This document shows positions 1 to 7,782 of a stretch of DNA of 58,113 nt, piece by piece (positions within the stretch are counted from its first letter, which is position 1; every line of letters starts with the position of its first letter). Source of the DNA: an uncultured Anaerococcus sp. (lineage in GTDB: Bacteria > Bacillota > Clostridia > Tissierellales > Peptoniphilaceae); the NCBI RefSeq assembly GCF_943912825.1, contig NZ_CALTUX010000011.1, positions 1 to 58,113 on the forward strand, written 5' to 3'. The notes beneath the pieces are model-generated. The model saw only the letters and a list, made by a program, of their open reading frames with translations. It had not been told where the DNA came from and searched no databases. Made by a program: the position numbers and the translations under genes.

Positions 1-152
1 TAAATTACAAGATTAATTATTTTTTGATTTTTTCTTGACATTTGATAGCTGGTCTCTCATGCTAATGAGACTGATGATAACACTCTTACTATACTTCATT
101 TAATGGGAAAATAGTACCTAATATATTTGATTTCTGAAAGAAATATATTGCA

Positions 153-248
153 ATGTCAATTAGAATATGATCCACAGTTACTATTGAAAATTGGTCCACA
201 TATAATAAAAGTGACCAAATTAGCTCCTTCCCTTAGGGGAGGGACATT
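153..248 (+). repeat. Degenerate insertion-sequence-end-like block, copy A
   Basis: This block resembles 1532-1630 in the same orientation. Both run ATGTCAA, then GTTA(C/T)TAT, then TGGTCCAC, and finish in a C-run/G-run hairpin (CCCTTAGGGG here, CCCCTAGGGG in copy B). Spaced, repeated GTCCAC-like motifs after TGTCAA resemble the multiply repeated ends of IS21-family elements; that family link is from memory and unproven. No transposase gene lies nearby. The two copies flank the ATPase remnant and the toxin-antitoxin genes. Confidence 0.4.
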
Positions 249-300
249 TTATAAATATTATTAATAGCAAGAATAGGAAAATAACCTAGGTTGTGAATAG

Positions 301-642
301 TTTAGGTTTATATCCGATGGGGCCACAAAGCACGATATTTTAAACACCTTTAGTTCTGGTCAGACATCTGCTTTTGTTATCTCATTTATGCTTGCTATGA
401 ACAAACTTTATGTAGGCGATGATGATCAATTAGGATTTTTATTGATTGATGATCCAGTGCAAACTATGGATGATATAAATATGGCTTCTCTTGTGGAACT
501 TCTAAGAAATGAATTCGATGATAAGCAGATAATTCTTTCTACCCATGAGCTTGAAAAAGAGAATTATATTTTGTATAAGTTTTATAAATATGGGAAAATT
601 GGACAATCTTTTAATGTGAAGGGTGAGCTTTATAGTTCTTAG
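301..642 (+). pseudogene. C-terminal remnant of an ABC/SMC-like ATPase
   Basis: Reading continues in frame upstream of the first ATG (388) to a stop at 298-300, and the added codons are clearly coding. The piece holds an ABC-signature-like FSSGQ (about codons 17-21), a Walker B strand LLIDDPVQ, a D-loop-like TMDD and an H-loop strand IILSTHE. These are the last parts of a Rad50/SMC/RecN-type ATPase head. The Walker A motif and coiled coil are missing, so it cannot be a working ATPase. Upstream reading frames are full of stops. Such ATPases occur in DNA repair and in many phage-defence loci, and the parent cannot be named from this fragment. An ATG at 388 could still yield an 84-residue peptide, but no good ribosome site precedes it. 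Confidence 0.7.
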
Positions 643-801
643 AGTAATGGAGTAGATATTGAAGCTTAATTAGAAATAACTATAAAAACTTAGTAGCTAT
701 TAATCTTTGCAATCATGTTTGTTTAGTTATTAAATGGTTTATTTTTTGATAGAACCATGCTAATAAATTGGTATTATGTGAATATATTATTATGATTTTT
801 C

Positions 802-866
802 TTGAATACTAATATGATAGGTGTATAGTGTGTATAAACATATCGTGTATATTTTTAGGGGGTACT
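802..866 (+). promoter_or_regulatory. Toxin-antitoxin promoter with repeated operator motif and RBS
   Basis: TTGAAT (802-807) and TATAGT (824-829) are 16 bp apart. The heptamer GTGTATA occurs three times in the same direction, at 821-827, 830-836 and 845-851, covering the -10 and the start region. That layout suits autorepression by a ribbon-helix-helix antitoxin (inference). The ribosome site AGGGGG (857-862) lies just before the ATG at 868. Confidence 0.55.
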
Positions 867-867
867 T

Positions 868-1146
868 ATGGAGACCGTAAGAAAAAATATTACTTTATCT
901 AGAAATCAAGCAGAGGAAATAGAAAGATTTACTAGATTAAATGGTTTGTCATTTTCAGAGTTTTTAAGAGATGCGGCTATTAAGGAAATAAGAAGGAGAA
1001 ATGATCAAGATTTACTCGATTATTTGAGAGAAAATACTGACTTTGTTTCTGATTTAGAACAAAAAGAGATCGATAAATTAAATTTAGATGATTTTAAAGA
1101 AGAAGACTTTAGAGAATTAAGTATCGATGAAATCTTACGAGGTTAA
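868..1146 (+). CDS. Ribbon-helix-helix antitoxin (RelB/DUF6290-like)
   Basis: This 92-residue protein opens with a short beta strand (VRKNITLS) and two helices (QAEEIERFTRLNG, SFSEFLRDAAIKEI), the classic MetJ/Arc ribbon-helix-helix DNA-binding fold. An acidic tail (about residues 60-92) follows, of the kind that wraps and neutralises a toxin. It overlaps the next gene by 20 nt, as in many type II toxin-antitoxin pairs, and has a good RBS and a promoter with repeated motifs. It probably represses its own operon with the toxin as co-repressor. The family call rests on fold pattern and context. Confidence 0.8.
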   Translation: METVRKNITLSRNQAEEIERFTRLNGLSFSEFLRDAAIKEIRRRNDQDLLDYLRENTDFVSDLEQKEIDKLNLDDFKEEDFRELSIDEILRG

Positions 1147-1405
1147 ATATCATAAAAAAGCTATAAAATTTATGAAAAAACATAAGGAATACGGTTTGAG
1201 ATTTTATAAGGCTTTTGATGAATTAAAGGAAAATTATCCAATAAATATTAATAAATATGATATAAGAAAAATACAAGGAGAAAAGAAAAATTATTTGTTT
1301 AGGCTCAGAATAGGCGATTATAGGGCTATTTTTGAATTGAAAAATAATGAAATAAATATAATATATGTTTTGCTTATAGATACTAGGGGAGATGTATATA
1401 AGTAG
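1127..1405 (+). CDS. RelE/ParE-superfamily toxin
   Basis: This 92-residue basic protein has the RelE/YafQ-like layout: an N-terminal strand (YEVKYHKKAIKFMKKH), two helices, then strands with KIQGEKKNYLFRLRIGDYRAIFE and a C-terminal YVLLIDTRGDVYK. The RxRxGDYRaiFe strand and the final D-RG-VYK are typical of this mRNA-interferase/gyrase-inhibitor superfamily. Which target it hits cannot be read from the sequence. It starts inside the antitoxin gene, so synthesis is probably coupled. Lys, Arg and Tyr residues at the expected C-terminal catalytic positions are present, so it looks intact. Confidence 0.82.
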   Translation: MKSYEVKYHKKAIKFMKKHKEYGLRFYKAFDELKENYPININKYDIRKIQGEKKNYLFRLRIGDYRAIFELKNNEINIIYVLLIDTRGDVYK

Positions 1406-1442
1406 AGCTCTTGATGTATGAGTCCAATGTAATACTTTGTTT

Positions 1443-1487
1443 AAAACTCTTGATTGGGGAAAAGAATAACTAATCAGGAGTTTTTTA
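1443..1487 (+). terminator. Rho-independent terminator of the toxin-antitoxin operon
   Basis: The arms ACTCTTGATT and AATCAGGAGT pair with one G-T wobble across a loop of about 15 nt, followed by a run of six T (1481-1486). Confidence 0.75.
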
Positions 1488-1531
1488 TTTCTTGAATAGT
1501 TTATATGATGGATACCAGAAATCTGTTGTAA

Positions 1532-1630
1532 ATGTCAACTATAAAAATGGTACATAGTTATTATAGAAAAGTGGTCCACTTATAGTGAAAAATTGATCAA
1601 ATATCAATTTCCCCTAGGGGAATGGCAGTT
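1532..1630 (+). repeat. Degenerate insertion-sequence-end-like block, copy B
   Basis: This is the better preserved partner of 153-248. It carries TGTCAACT, AATGGTACATAGTTAT, GTGGTCCAC and a perfect TTCCCCTAGGGGAA palindrome (about 1608-1622). The rest of 1488-1847 holds no gene I can support. Confidence 0.4.
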
Positions 1631-1847
1631 TGCATATATCATTGTAAGTGATTATGTATAGTGAGAAGAGGAGAAAATTCTCTTCTTTTTCTTACTTTTA
1701 TTCATATTATTATACAATGTTACATGAACTAACAACTAGTCCACACCCATTGATAATAATAATCTTTATAAATTGATGCGTATATGAATTACAGTATAAA
1801 AATAATCTGGGGGGTGAATTATATATTATTTGTAGGAATATAGTTAA

Positions 1848-2046
1848 TGCCGATGTAGGGACAGATCCCTTTATAGACAAAACCATGAGGTCCTCTTAGA
1901 GCCGGACGGGGTCTCAACGAGGCGACGGCCTAGTCTCCTCACATACGTTCGAGAAGGGAGTTGTGTAGATTTACTAGGCTTTTGTTCATAGTGTAGCTTT
2001 TCATCTTGGCAGTTCTAATAGGATAGTCTCATTGAGCCGACGGGCT
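1848..2046. repeat. GC-rich intergenic repeat family, copy 1
   Basis: It contains GCCGATGTAG, then GAGCCGGACGGG (1899-1910), a GTTCGAGAAGGGAG stretch and GAGCCGACGGGCT (2034-2046). The same motifs in the same order recur in the 7.97-8.83 kb intergenic region. It is much more GC-rich than its surroundings and has no open frame of note. The 1406-2186 gap therefore holds a terminator, IS-like block B and this repeat. Confidence 0.7.
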
Positions 2047-2140
2047 GGTCTCTGTCATACATGGGGCTTTTGCTGATTATTTTTCATTTTTATTTATTAC
2101 TGGTATTTTCCAACAAATTATAGTATTTCAAGCAATTTTG

Positions 2141-2149
2141 TGATATAAT
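2141..2149 (+). promoter_or_regulatory. Extended -10 promoter for the DUF2752 gene
   Basis: TGATATAAT (TATAAT at 2144-2149) lies 38 bp before the ATG. The -35 region is weak, which fits an extended -10 promoter. RBS AGGAAAG precedes the start. Confidence 0.5.
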
Positions 2150-2186
2150 AATACCATATCATCTATTATGTTAAGAAAGGAAAGCG

Positions 2187-2588
2187 ATGAAGAATAAAAC
2201 TAGGGATTTATTATTTTTTGTTATAGCTATTATAATTTTTTATGCTTTACTTTTTGCTCTTGGTTTTACCTGTCCTATCAAGGCTGTGACTGGGATTTCT
2301 TGTCCAGGTTGTGGGATGACTAGGGCTTATCTTTCCCTACTTAGGCTAAGGCCTGATTTGGCTTTTTCCTATCATCCGCTCTTTCCTCTTCCAGCTATTT
2401 TCTTATTTGCTTATATTTTTAGAAAGCACTTATCTGAAAAATTTAAGAAAATTGGGATGATTCTTGTCCTTGTTTTATTTTTTCTGGTCTACCTAGTAAG
2501 GATGGCTGATCCTAGTGATGATATTGTTGTTTGTAGGCCTAAGGATTCTATAATTTATAGGGCTTATGAGTATGTTATTAAAAAATAA
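2187..2588 (+). CDS. DUF2752 membrane protein
   Basis: This 133-residue protein has three hydrophobic segments (about residues 9-27, 60-78 and 90-106). Between the first two lies the family hallmark CPGCGMTRA, preceded by FTCPIKAVTGIS, and then the conserved LRPDLAFSYHPL. This is the DUF2752 signature: a small membrane protein of unknown role whose Cys-x-x-Cys could bind metal or be redox active. It is followed after 11 bp by a zinc-ribbon membrane protein and a DUF4234 protein, so the three probably form one transcript. No activity can be assigned. Confidence 0.85.
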   Translation: MKNKTRDLLFFVIAIIIFYALLFALGFTCPIKAVTGISCPGCGMTRAYLSLLRLRPDLAFSYHPLFPLPAIFLFAYIFRKHLSEKFKKIGMILVLVLFFLVYLVRMADPSDDIVVCRPKDSIIYRAYEYVIKK

Positions 2589-2599
2589 AAGGAGTTATG

Positions 2600-3172
2600 A
2601 TGTTTTGTAAAAATTGTGGGGCTGAGATTAAGCAGGGGGCTAATTTCTGTACCCAATGCGGGAGCCCAATTGACAAGGAGAAAATTCGAAGGGAAAATCC
2701 TTTGCTAAATTTAGACCTTGATGAAAAAAAGGAAGAACTTGCCGAAAAATTTGAAGATTTTAGGGATGATTTGGAAGAAAAAGTCGATAAGGCTAGCGAT
2801 AAAATCGAAGATTCACTTGGAGAGGCTAAGGAGAAAGTCAAAGAAAAGACTGAAAAGGCCTCTGATAGGCTTTCTGATATCGTTGATGATATCAGGGATG
2901 ATTATCAGGCTGATAAGGATTTCTTTGCAGGGTCTAAAGATGAGGTTAGACAGCCGATTGATTATCTTGAAGATGAAGAGAGAGTTAATCCAGCTAATTT
3001 TGCTGGTCAAAATGTAAATACAAGCCAGCATGAGGCTAGTATTGAGCTTAAGCCAAGCGGACTTGTCAAGGCCGTTTCCCTTTTTGGAATGGGAGCGACA
3101 GCTGTTGGTGCTATAATTTTTGTCGTTGACCTAATTAGGTTATTTGTTTTTGCTATAGGAGGTATTTTCTAA
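2600..3172 (+). CDS. Zinc-ribbon protein with coiled coil and C-terminal membrane anchor
   Basis: The N-terminus MFCKNCGAEIKQGANFC is a four-cysteine zinc ribbon (CxxC, 11 residues, CxxC). A long charged, heptad-like helix of Lys/Glu/Asp residues (about 38-115) follows, then a hydrophobic C-terminus (about 150-190) that should insert in the membrane. RBS AAGGAG (2589-2594) is 5 nt from the ATG at 2600 and only 2 nt from an ATG at 2597, so the second is preferred. Its stop overlaps the next start (TAATG), which indicates coupling. This architecture is common in Firmicutes, with the ribbon cytoplasmic. Its function is unknown. Confidence 0.8.
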   Translation: MFCKNCGAEIKQGANFCTQCGSPIDKEKIRRENPLLNLDLDEKKEELAEKFEDFRDDLEEKVDKASDKIEDSLGEAKEKVKEKTEKASDRLSDIVDDIRDDYQADKDFFAGSKDEVRQPIDYLEDEERVNPANFAGQNVNTSQHEASIELKPSGLVKAVSLFGMGATAVGAIIFVVDLIRLFVFAIGGIF

Positions 3173-3975
3173 TGTTAGGCTTAGGATTTATTATTTCAAT
3201 GATTTTTAATATTTTGGCTAATGTCCTTTCTATAGTTTCTGTAGTGTTTTTTGCTTATAGTTTGTTTACAGTGGCTAGAGGCTGGAATAAGACTGATAAC
3301 CAAGACCTTTTCAACCTTACTGTCATAAGCGGTGGATTTTTGATCCTTGTTAGGATTATCGACCTAATTATTAGAAAGGCTACTTCTTATGGATTTTTCT
3401 TTAGACCTGTTTTAAGCCTATTACTTGTATTTTTGGCTATCTTGGTGCCTGTACTTATCTATGTTCTAGCCAAATCAGCTGGGGATGTAATCTATGAAGA
3501 TGGGTATTTTAACAAGCTTAGCGATACTGAATTCTTAAAAGCAGAGCTTGCTGCAGCCTTTGGTCTCTTTATGGGTGCTATTGGAAATATAGGTTCTAAA
3601 GTTTCTAAAAATGCTGAAGCTAAGAGAGAGAAGAATGCTTACAAGGCTAATAATCAGACAGGAAATGATTACAATGCCTATAAATATACACAAGATGCGG
3701 GAGATTTTCACGGAATGCTTAAGGAAAATAGATCATTACTATTATATATATTATTAAATATTGTTACATGCGGATTATATAGTTTCTATTTTGTCCACAC
3801 TGTATCTAAAGATGTAAATATCGCCTGTGCAGGTGATGGAGAAAATACTGCTGGTTTGTTAAAATATACTATTTTATCGGTCCTAACTTGTGGTATTTAC
3901 AGTATCTATTGGGATTATGCCCTAGCTAATAGGACTGCTGCCAATGGTCACAGATATGGCTACCATATCCAATAA
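3172..3975 (+). CDS. DUF4234 membrane protein, interrupted by an in-frame TAA
   Basis: Four or five hydrophobic segments form the first half (residues about 1-105). A polar linker rich in Asn, Lys and Tyr follows (about 140-185), then the DUF4234 domain: NIVTCGLYSFYFVHTVSKDVN and VLTCGIYSIYWDYALANR. The domain normally continues past GYHI with an NG-TVLLW-L-G segment. Here a TAA at 3973-3975 interrupts it, and the same frame then encodes exactly such a continuation for 45 codons to a TAG at 4111-4113. The product as written lacks the last third of the domain. The cause is either a nonsense mutation, a sequencing error or stop-codon readthrough. It is coupled to the upstream zinc-ribbon gene by TAATG. 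Confidence 0.8.
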   Translation: MLGLGFIISMIFNILANVLSIVSVVFFAYSLFTVARGWNKTDNQDLFNLTVISGGFLILVRIIDLIIRKATSYGFFFRPVLSLLLVFLAILVPVLIYVLAKSAGDVIYEDGYFNKLSDTEFLKAELAAAFGLFMGAIGNIGSKVSKNAEAKREKNAYKANNQTGNDYNAYKYTQDAGDFHGMLKENRSLLLYILLNIVTCGLYSFYFVHTVSKDVNIACAGDGENTAGLLKYTILSVLTCGIYSIYWDYALANRTAANGHRYGYHIQ

Positions 3976-4113
3976 AATGGTTCGACTGTTCTTTTATGGA
4001 TGCTTTTAGGATGGTGGATATGCGGACTTGGTTATTTTGTAGCTAGAAATATAACTATCAAAAATGTAAACTCAGTTTGTAGAGGTTACAACAACCAAAA
4101 TCCAATATATTAG
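3976..4113 (+). other. In-frame continuation of the DUF4234 domain after the stop
   Basis: Directly after the TAA, in the same frame, the codons read NGSTVLLWMLLGWWICGLGY, then a run ending VARNITIKNVNSVCRGYNNQ, NPIY and a TAG. This is a membrane segment plus the usual DUF4234 C-terminus. No frameshift is needed to join it, and there is no start codon or RBS of its own. Confidence 0.8.
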
Positions 4114-4122
4114 AAATTTAGA

Positions 4123-4163
4123 GGTCTTGCTTATGATTTATAATCATGAGCAGGGCTTTTTTT
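4123..4163 (+). terminator. Terminator after the DUF2752/zinc-ribbon/DUF4234 operon
   Basis: GCTTATGATT pairs with AATCATGAGC (one wobble), extended by GTCTT/AGGGC, and a T-rich tail starts at about 4157. An ATG at 4146 falls inside this hairpin, which argues against it as the start of the next gene. Confidence 0.75.
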
Positions 4164-4199
4164 ATATTTGCATTTATTTATAATTTTTCTTTACGCAGG

Positions 4200-4237
4200 T
4201 ATAATGAAAAAGTAAATTTGTTAAAGAAAATTAGGAG
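4200..4237 (+). promoter_or_regulatory. glnN -10 box and ribosome binding site
   Basis: TATAAT lies at 4200-4205. AGGAG lies at 4233-4237, 7 nt before an in-frame TTG at 4245. The -35 region is unclear. Confidence 0.5.
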
Positions 4238-4244
4238 TTATGTT

Positions 4245-6305
4245 TTGAAAAAATTTGGAAATATGGCCTTTGACAAGAAGACTATGAAGGAAAATGTGCC
4301 TTATCCAGTTTATCTAAAGTGGAAAGAGGCTGCAAGGGGCAATGCCAATCTTGACAGGGAGACTGCTGATTCTATAGCCCATGCCATGAAGGCCTGGGCA
4401 ATATCTAAGGGAGCGACCTCTTACACCCATTGGTTTCAACCCCTAAATGGCAAGACAGCTACAAAGAAGACCGCCTTTTTGAACAGGGATGATAAGCATA
4501 ATCCAATTTATAGGTTTTCTGGCAAGGAACTGATCAAGGGAGAGCCTGATGCTTCATCCTTTCCATCTGGGGGCATGCGTTCAACTTTTGAGGCCAGGGG
4601 CTATACATATTGGGATTTGACAGCTAATTCCTTTATTCTGGATAAGGTCTTATACATACCGTCGGTTTTTGTTTCTTTTTATGGGGAAAAGCTAGATAAG
4701 AAGCTACCTCTAATCGAGTCAATGAATATGGTAAGCTGCGAAGCTGCTAGGATTTGCAATCTTTTCTTAAAGGATGAAACGACCTACAGGGTCAAGCCAA
4801 AGCTGGGCCTTGAGCAGGAATTTTATCTGATAGATAAGAAATATTTTGATAAGAGGATTGATCTTGAATATTCAGGTATGACCCTAATTGGGTCTGAGCC
4901 AATGGTTGAAAAAGAGCTTGTTTCTCATTATTTGGGGGCTATTCCTCAAAGGGTCAATGATTTTTATGAAGATGTAAATAGCCAGCTTTACGACCTAGGT
5001 ATCTATATGGAAGCTGAACACAATGAGGTGGGACCTAATCAATTTGAGATAGCGATAATGTTTGAAAATGCCAATATTTCTGTGGATAATAATCAGCTTT
5101 TGATGTATATTTTGGAAAAAACTGCCCTCAAGCACGACTTGGTTTGTCTTTTAAAGGAGAAGCCTTTTAAGAATATGGCAGGATCAGGCAAGCACAATAA
5201 TTATTCCCTTGCCACAAATTATGGGAAAAACCTATTTTCTCCAGGCAAGGACCCAAAAAACAACATGACCTTTCTATTATTTTTGGCAGCTATGATAGAA
5301 GTATGCAACCAGCATCAAAAGCTAATTAGGATAGCCTCATCATCTGTCACCAACGACTACAGGTTAGGCGGCGATGAGGCCCCACCAGCCATACTTTCTG
5401 TCTTTGTGGGCCTTGACTTAGAGGAAATCCTAAAGGCTATAGCCAGGGGAGATTTTGAGGGCCAAATTCCATCCAACAAGGTCAAAATCCCTCACTTAGG
5501 CGAGCTAAAAACCGACTCATCCGATAGAAATAGGACCTCTCCAATAGCCTTTACCGGCAATAAATTTGAATTTAGGATGCTGGGCTCATCTAAGTCTGCA
5601 GCAGACCTAAATACAGTCTTAAATATAGCCATGGCTGAAGCCCTCAAGAAAATCGCCGATAGGCTAGAAAAGGCCGACCAAGAATGGCGAAAAGAAGAGG
5701 CTTATGCCATAATCAGGGAAATATATGAAGCCAATAAGAGAATTTTATTCCAAGGAGATGGTTATTCACAAGAGTGGAAAAAAGAAGCTAGTGACCGTGG
5801 CCTTGACAATTTCCCAAGCTTCCTAGAAGCTCTAAAGGCTGCCAAGGAAGATGGTGCCTACGAGATTTTTGAAAGGGTGGGAATCTTTACAAGCAAGGAA
5901 ATTGAATCAATAATCAATGTCGAATTTGAAGATGTGATTAATTTCTTCTCTTCCCAGCTAGAGATTTTAAATAATATGGTCCAACAAGAAATCCTCCCAT
6001 CTGCCATGAGGGAAATCAAGGAAATCAGGGATTACCTGACCTTTGTAGACAATGACAGGCTTAAGGCAAGGGCTAATAAGATTAACGAAGAAGTTGGTGA
6101 CCTTCTAGATTATAGTGAAAAAATTCTTCAAATCCTAGAAAAATCTGAATCTATAAAAGATAGAGAAGACAAGGCTTTTTATTTGCAAAATCAAACAAGG
6201 AGTCTAGCAGAAAAGATAAGAGAAATCTCAGATTGCCTGGAAAAACTAATATCAAGAGAAAATTACTCCATGCCAAATTATGTGGACATGCTAAAATCTC
6301 TATAA
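4245..6305 (+). CDS. glnN: Glutamine synthetase type III
   Basis: This cytoplasmic enzyme joins ammonia to glutamate using ATP. The protein is about 686 residues, the size of the GSIII dodecamer family and much longer than GlnA. Recognisable GSIII features are THWFQPLNGKTATKKTAF, FPSGGMRSTFEARGYTYWD, the metal-site stretch KLGLEQEFYLID, AEHNEVGPNQFEIA, GSGKHNNYSL and the arginine-containing NRTSPIAFTGNKFEFRMLGS, followed by the long helical C-terminus. A TTG start at 4245 is chosen because a good RBS lies 7 nt before it and the only upstream ATG (4146) sits inside a terminator. The next in-frame ATG is at 4263. It appears monocistronic. Confidence 0.93.
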   Translation: MKKFGNMAFDKKTMKENVPYPVYLKWKEAARGNANLDRETADSIAHAMKAWAISKGATSYTHWFQPLNGKTATKKTAFLNRDDKHNPIYRFSGKELIKGEPDASSFPSGGMRSTFEARGYTYWDLTANSFILDKVLYIPSVFVSFYGEKLDKKLPLIESMNMVSCEAARICNLFLKDETTYRVKPKLGLEQEFYLIDKKYFDKRIDLEYSGMTLIGSEPMVEKELVSHYLGAIPQRVNDFYEDVNSQLYDLGIYMEAEHNEVGPNQFEIAIMFENANISVDNNQLLMYILEKTALKHDLVCLLKEKPFKNMAGSGKHNNYSLATNYGKNLFSPGKDPKNNMTFLLFLAAMIEVCNQHQKLIRIASSSVTNDYRLGGDEAPPAILSVFVGLDLEEILKAIARGDFEGQIPSNKVKIPHLGELKTDSSDRNRTSPIAFTGNKFEFRMLGSSKSAADLNTVLNIAMAEALKKIADRLEKADQEWRKEEAYAIIREIYEANKRILFQGDGYSQEWKKEASDRGLDNFPSFLEALKAAKEDGAYEIFERVGIFTSKEIESIINVEFEDVINFFSSQLEILNNMVQQEILPSAMREIKEIRDYLTFVDNDRLKARANKINEEVGDLLDYSEKILQILEKSESIKDREDKAFYLQNQTRSLAEKIREISDCLEKLISRENYSMPNYVDMLKSL

Positions 6306-6310
6306 AAAAG

Positions 6311-6332
6311 ACGAGCCCTCGGGCTCGTTTTA
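6311..6332. terminator. Bidirectional terminator between glnN and brnQ
   Basis: The arms ACGAGCCC and GGGCTCGT close a 2-nt TC turn (effectively four unpaired bases). T runs follow on both strands, serving the two convergent genes. Confidence 0.85.
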
Positions 6333-6334
6333 AT

Positions 6335-7642
6335 TTATTTATAAGTCACCTTCTTGCCTAGGCCAAGCTTTCCTAAGATTATGCCAAGGATGAAGCAGAC
6401 TAGGGAAGGGATGAACCAGGTGAAGCCGAAGTTTGCTAAAGGTAGGCTTTTTATAAGGTCTACAAGGCCTATGAGTCCGAATTTTTTGCCAAAAGTTTCT
6501 ATGACAGCTGTTATTATTACCGCTGTAACCATGAGGATGTAGGCCATGTTGTAAGGAACTTTTTTGTCAAAAATCATATAAAAGGCCAGGCAAATTATGA
6601 TCGGATAGCCGATATTTAGGACAGGGGCGGCAAGATTTATTATAGCATCCACACCTAAAGATGAGATGAGAAAGCTTGCTAGGGTTACAAAGATGGCTGT
6701 ATAAAGGTATTTTATCTTGCCATTTGTTAAGTTTTCGATAAAATTACCAGCTGATGATGTAAGACCAATGGCTGTAGTAAGGCAGGCTAAGCTTACCGAA
6801 ATGCTTATAGCTAATTTGCCGAAATTTCCTAGGACCATGTATACTAGTTTTATTAGGATTTCTACACGGGAGTCGGCTTGGGAGAAAATTCCACTAGCAC
6901 TTGCCCCTAGATAGGTTAGGCCTCCGTAGACTAGGGCTAGAAAGACTGAAGCCACACAGCCTACAGCTATGATAAAAGACATTTTTTCCTTTTGATTAGT
7001 CTTGCCATAGCCCTTTCTTATCATGTCACTTACGACAATACCAGTAAAAAGCGGAGAGGCAAAGGCATCGATGGTCTGATAGCCCTCATAAAATCCTTTG
7101 ACGAAAAATCCATCCTTAACATCGCTAGGAACCGCTGCTCCTATTGGGCTAATAATAGCCTTTACTATTAGGACAAATAGGAAAAATAGGAGGAAGGGTG
7201 TTATGTATTTGCCAATGATGTTTACAACGCTGCTTTCCCTGAAGGAAAGGATAAAGGTGATGGCAAAAAATCCCAAGGTCACTATCCAAATAGGTAGGTT
7301 TGGGAAAAAGGTCTTAAAGCCTACCTCATAGGTTGTGGCTGCTGTCCTAGGGATGGCAAAGGCAGGGCCAATGCAGATGATAGATGCTATGGTTAAAATA
7401 TTAGAAAAGTTGGGTCCTACTCGCTTACCGATATCAACAGCTCGCCCTCCAGCAAAGGCTGTCATGATGACTGCAAAGATCGGAATTACAGGGTCTGCTA
7501 GCAAAAATCCGACCATGGTGGAAGCCCATCCATCTCCAGTAATGACACCCAAATAGGGTGGAAAAATTAAATTGCCCGCACCAAAAAATATAGCGAAGAG
7601 GGCAAGTCCGCTAATAAGTATGTCTTTATTTTTCTTGTTCAA
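6335..7642 (-). CDS. brnQ: Branched-chain amino acid carrier (LIVCS family)
   Basis: This cation-coupled importer of leucine, isoleucine and valine sits in the cytoplasmic membrane. The 435-residue protein has about 12 hydrophobic segments and the family start ISGLALFAIFFGAGNLIFPP, followed by the GDGWASTMVGFLLAD loop. The C-terminal TWFIPSLVCFILG segment also fits. Translation starts at TTG, since AAGGAG lies 6 nt upstream on the minus strand and no suitable ATG is present. It stands alone, convergent with glnN. A threonine ammonia-lyase gene lies at 28.7 kb but is not linked in an operon. Confidence 0.92.
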   Translation of the reverse strand: MNKKNKDILISGLALFAIFFGAGNLIFPPYLGVITGDGWASTMVGFLLADPVIPIFAVIMTAFAGGRAVDIGKRVGPNFSNILTIASIICIGPAFAIPRTAATTYEVGFKTFFPNLPIWIVTLGFFAITFILSFRESSVVNIIGKYITPFLLFFLFVLIVKAIISPIGAAVPSDVKDGFFVKGFYEGYQTIDAFASPLFTGIVVSDMIRKGYGKTNQKEKMSFIIAVGCVASVFLALVYGGLTYLGASASGIFSQADSRVEILIKLVYMVLGNFGKLAISISVSLACLTTAIGLTSSAGNFIENLTNGKIKYLYTAIFVTLASFLISSLGVDAIINLAAPVLNIGYPIIICLAFYMIFDKKVPYNMAYILMVTAVIITAVIETFGKKFGLIGLVDLIKSLPLANFGFTWFIPSLVCFILGIILGKLGLGKKVTYK

Positions 7643-7748
7643 AATTGTCTCCTTGTAATTAATTCAGAAAATTATTATACCTTAGCTTTTAAAAATTCAA
7701 AAAAATGTTTATTTTTTAATTATTGGGGGATATAGATTTATTAGTATC

Positions 7749-7776
7749 TTGAAAATCAGGATATACATGATATAAT
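7749..7776 (+). promoter_or_regulatory. Promoter of an intergenic small RNA
   Basis: TTGAAA (7749-7754) and TATAAT (7771-7776) are 16 bp apart, with an extended -10 TGA just upstream. The 15-mer TACATGATATAATAA (7764-7778) is identical to that at the threonine ammonia-lyase promoter (28617-28631). No coding start follows. Confidence 0.7.
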
Positions 7777-7782
7777 AATTCT

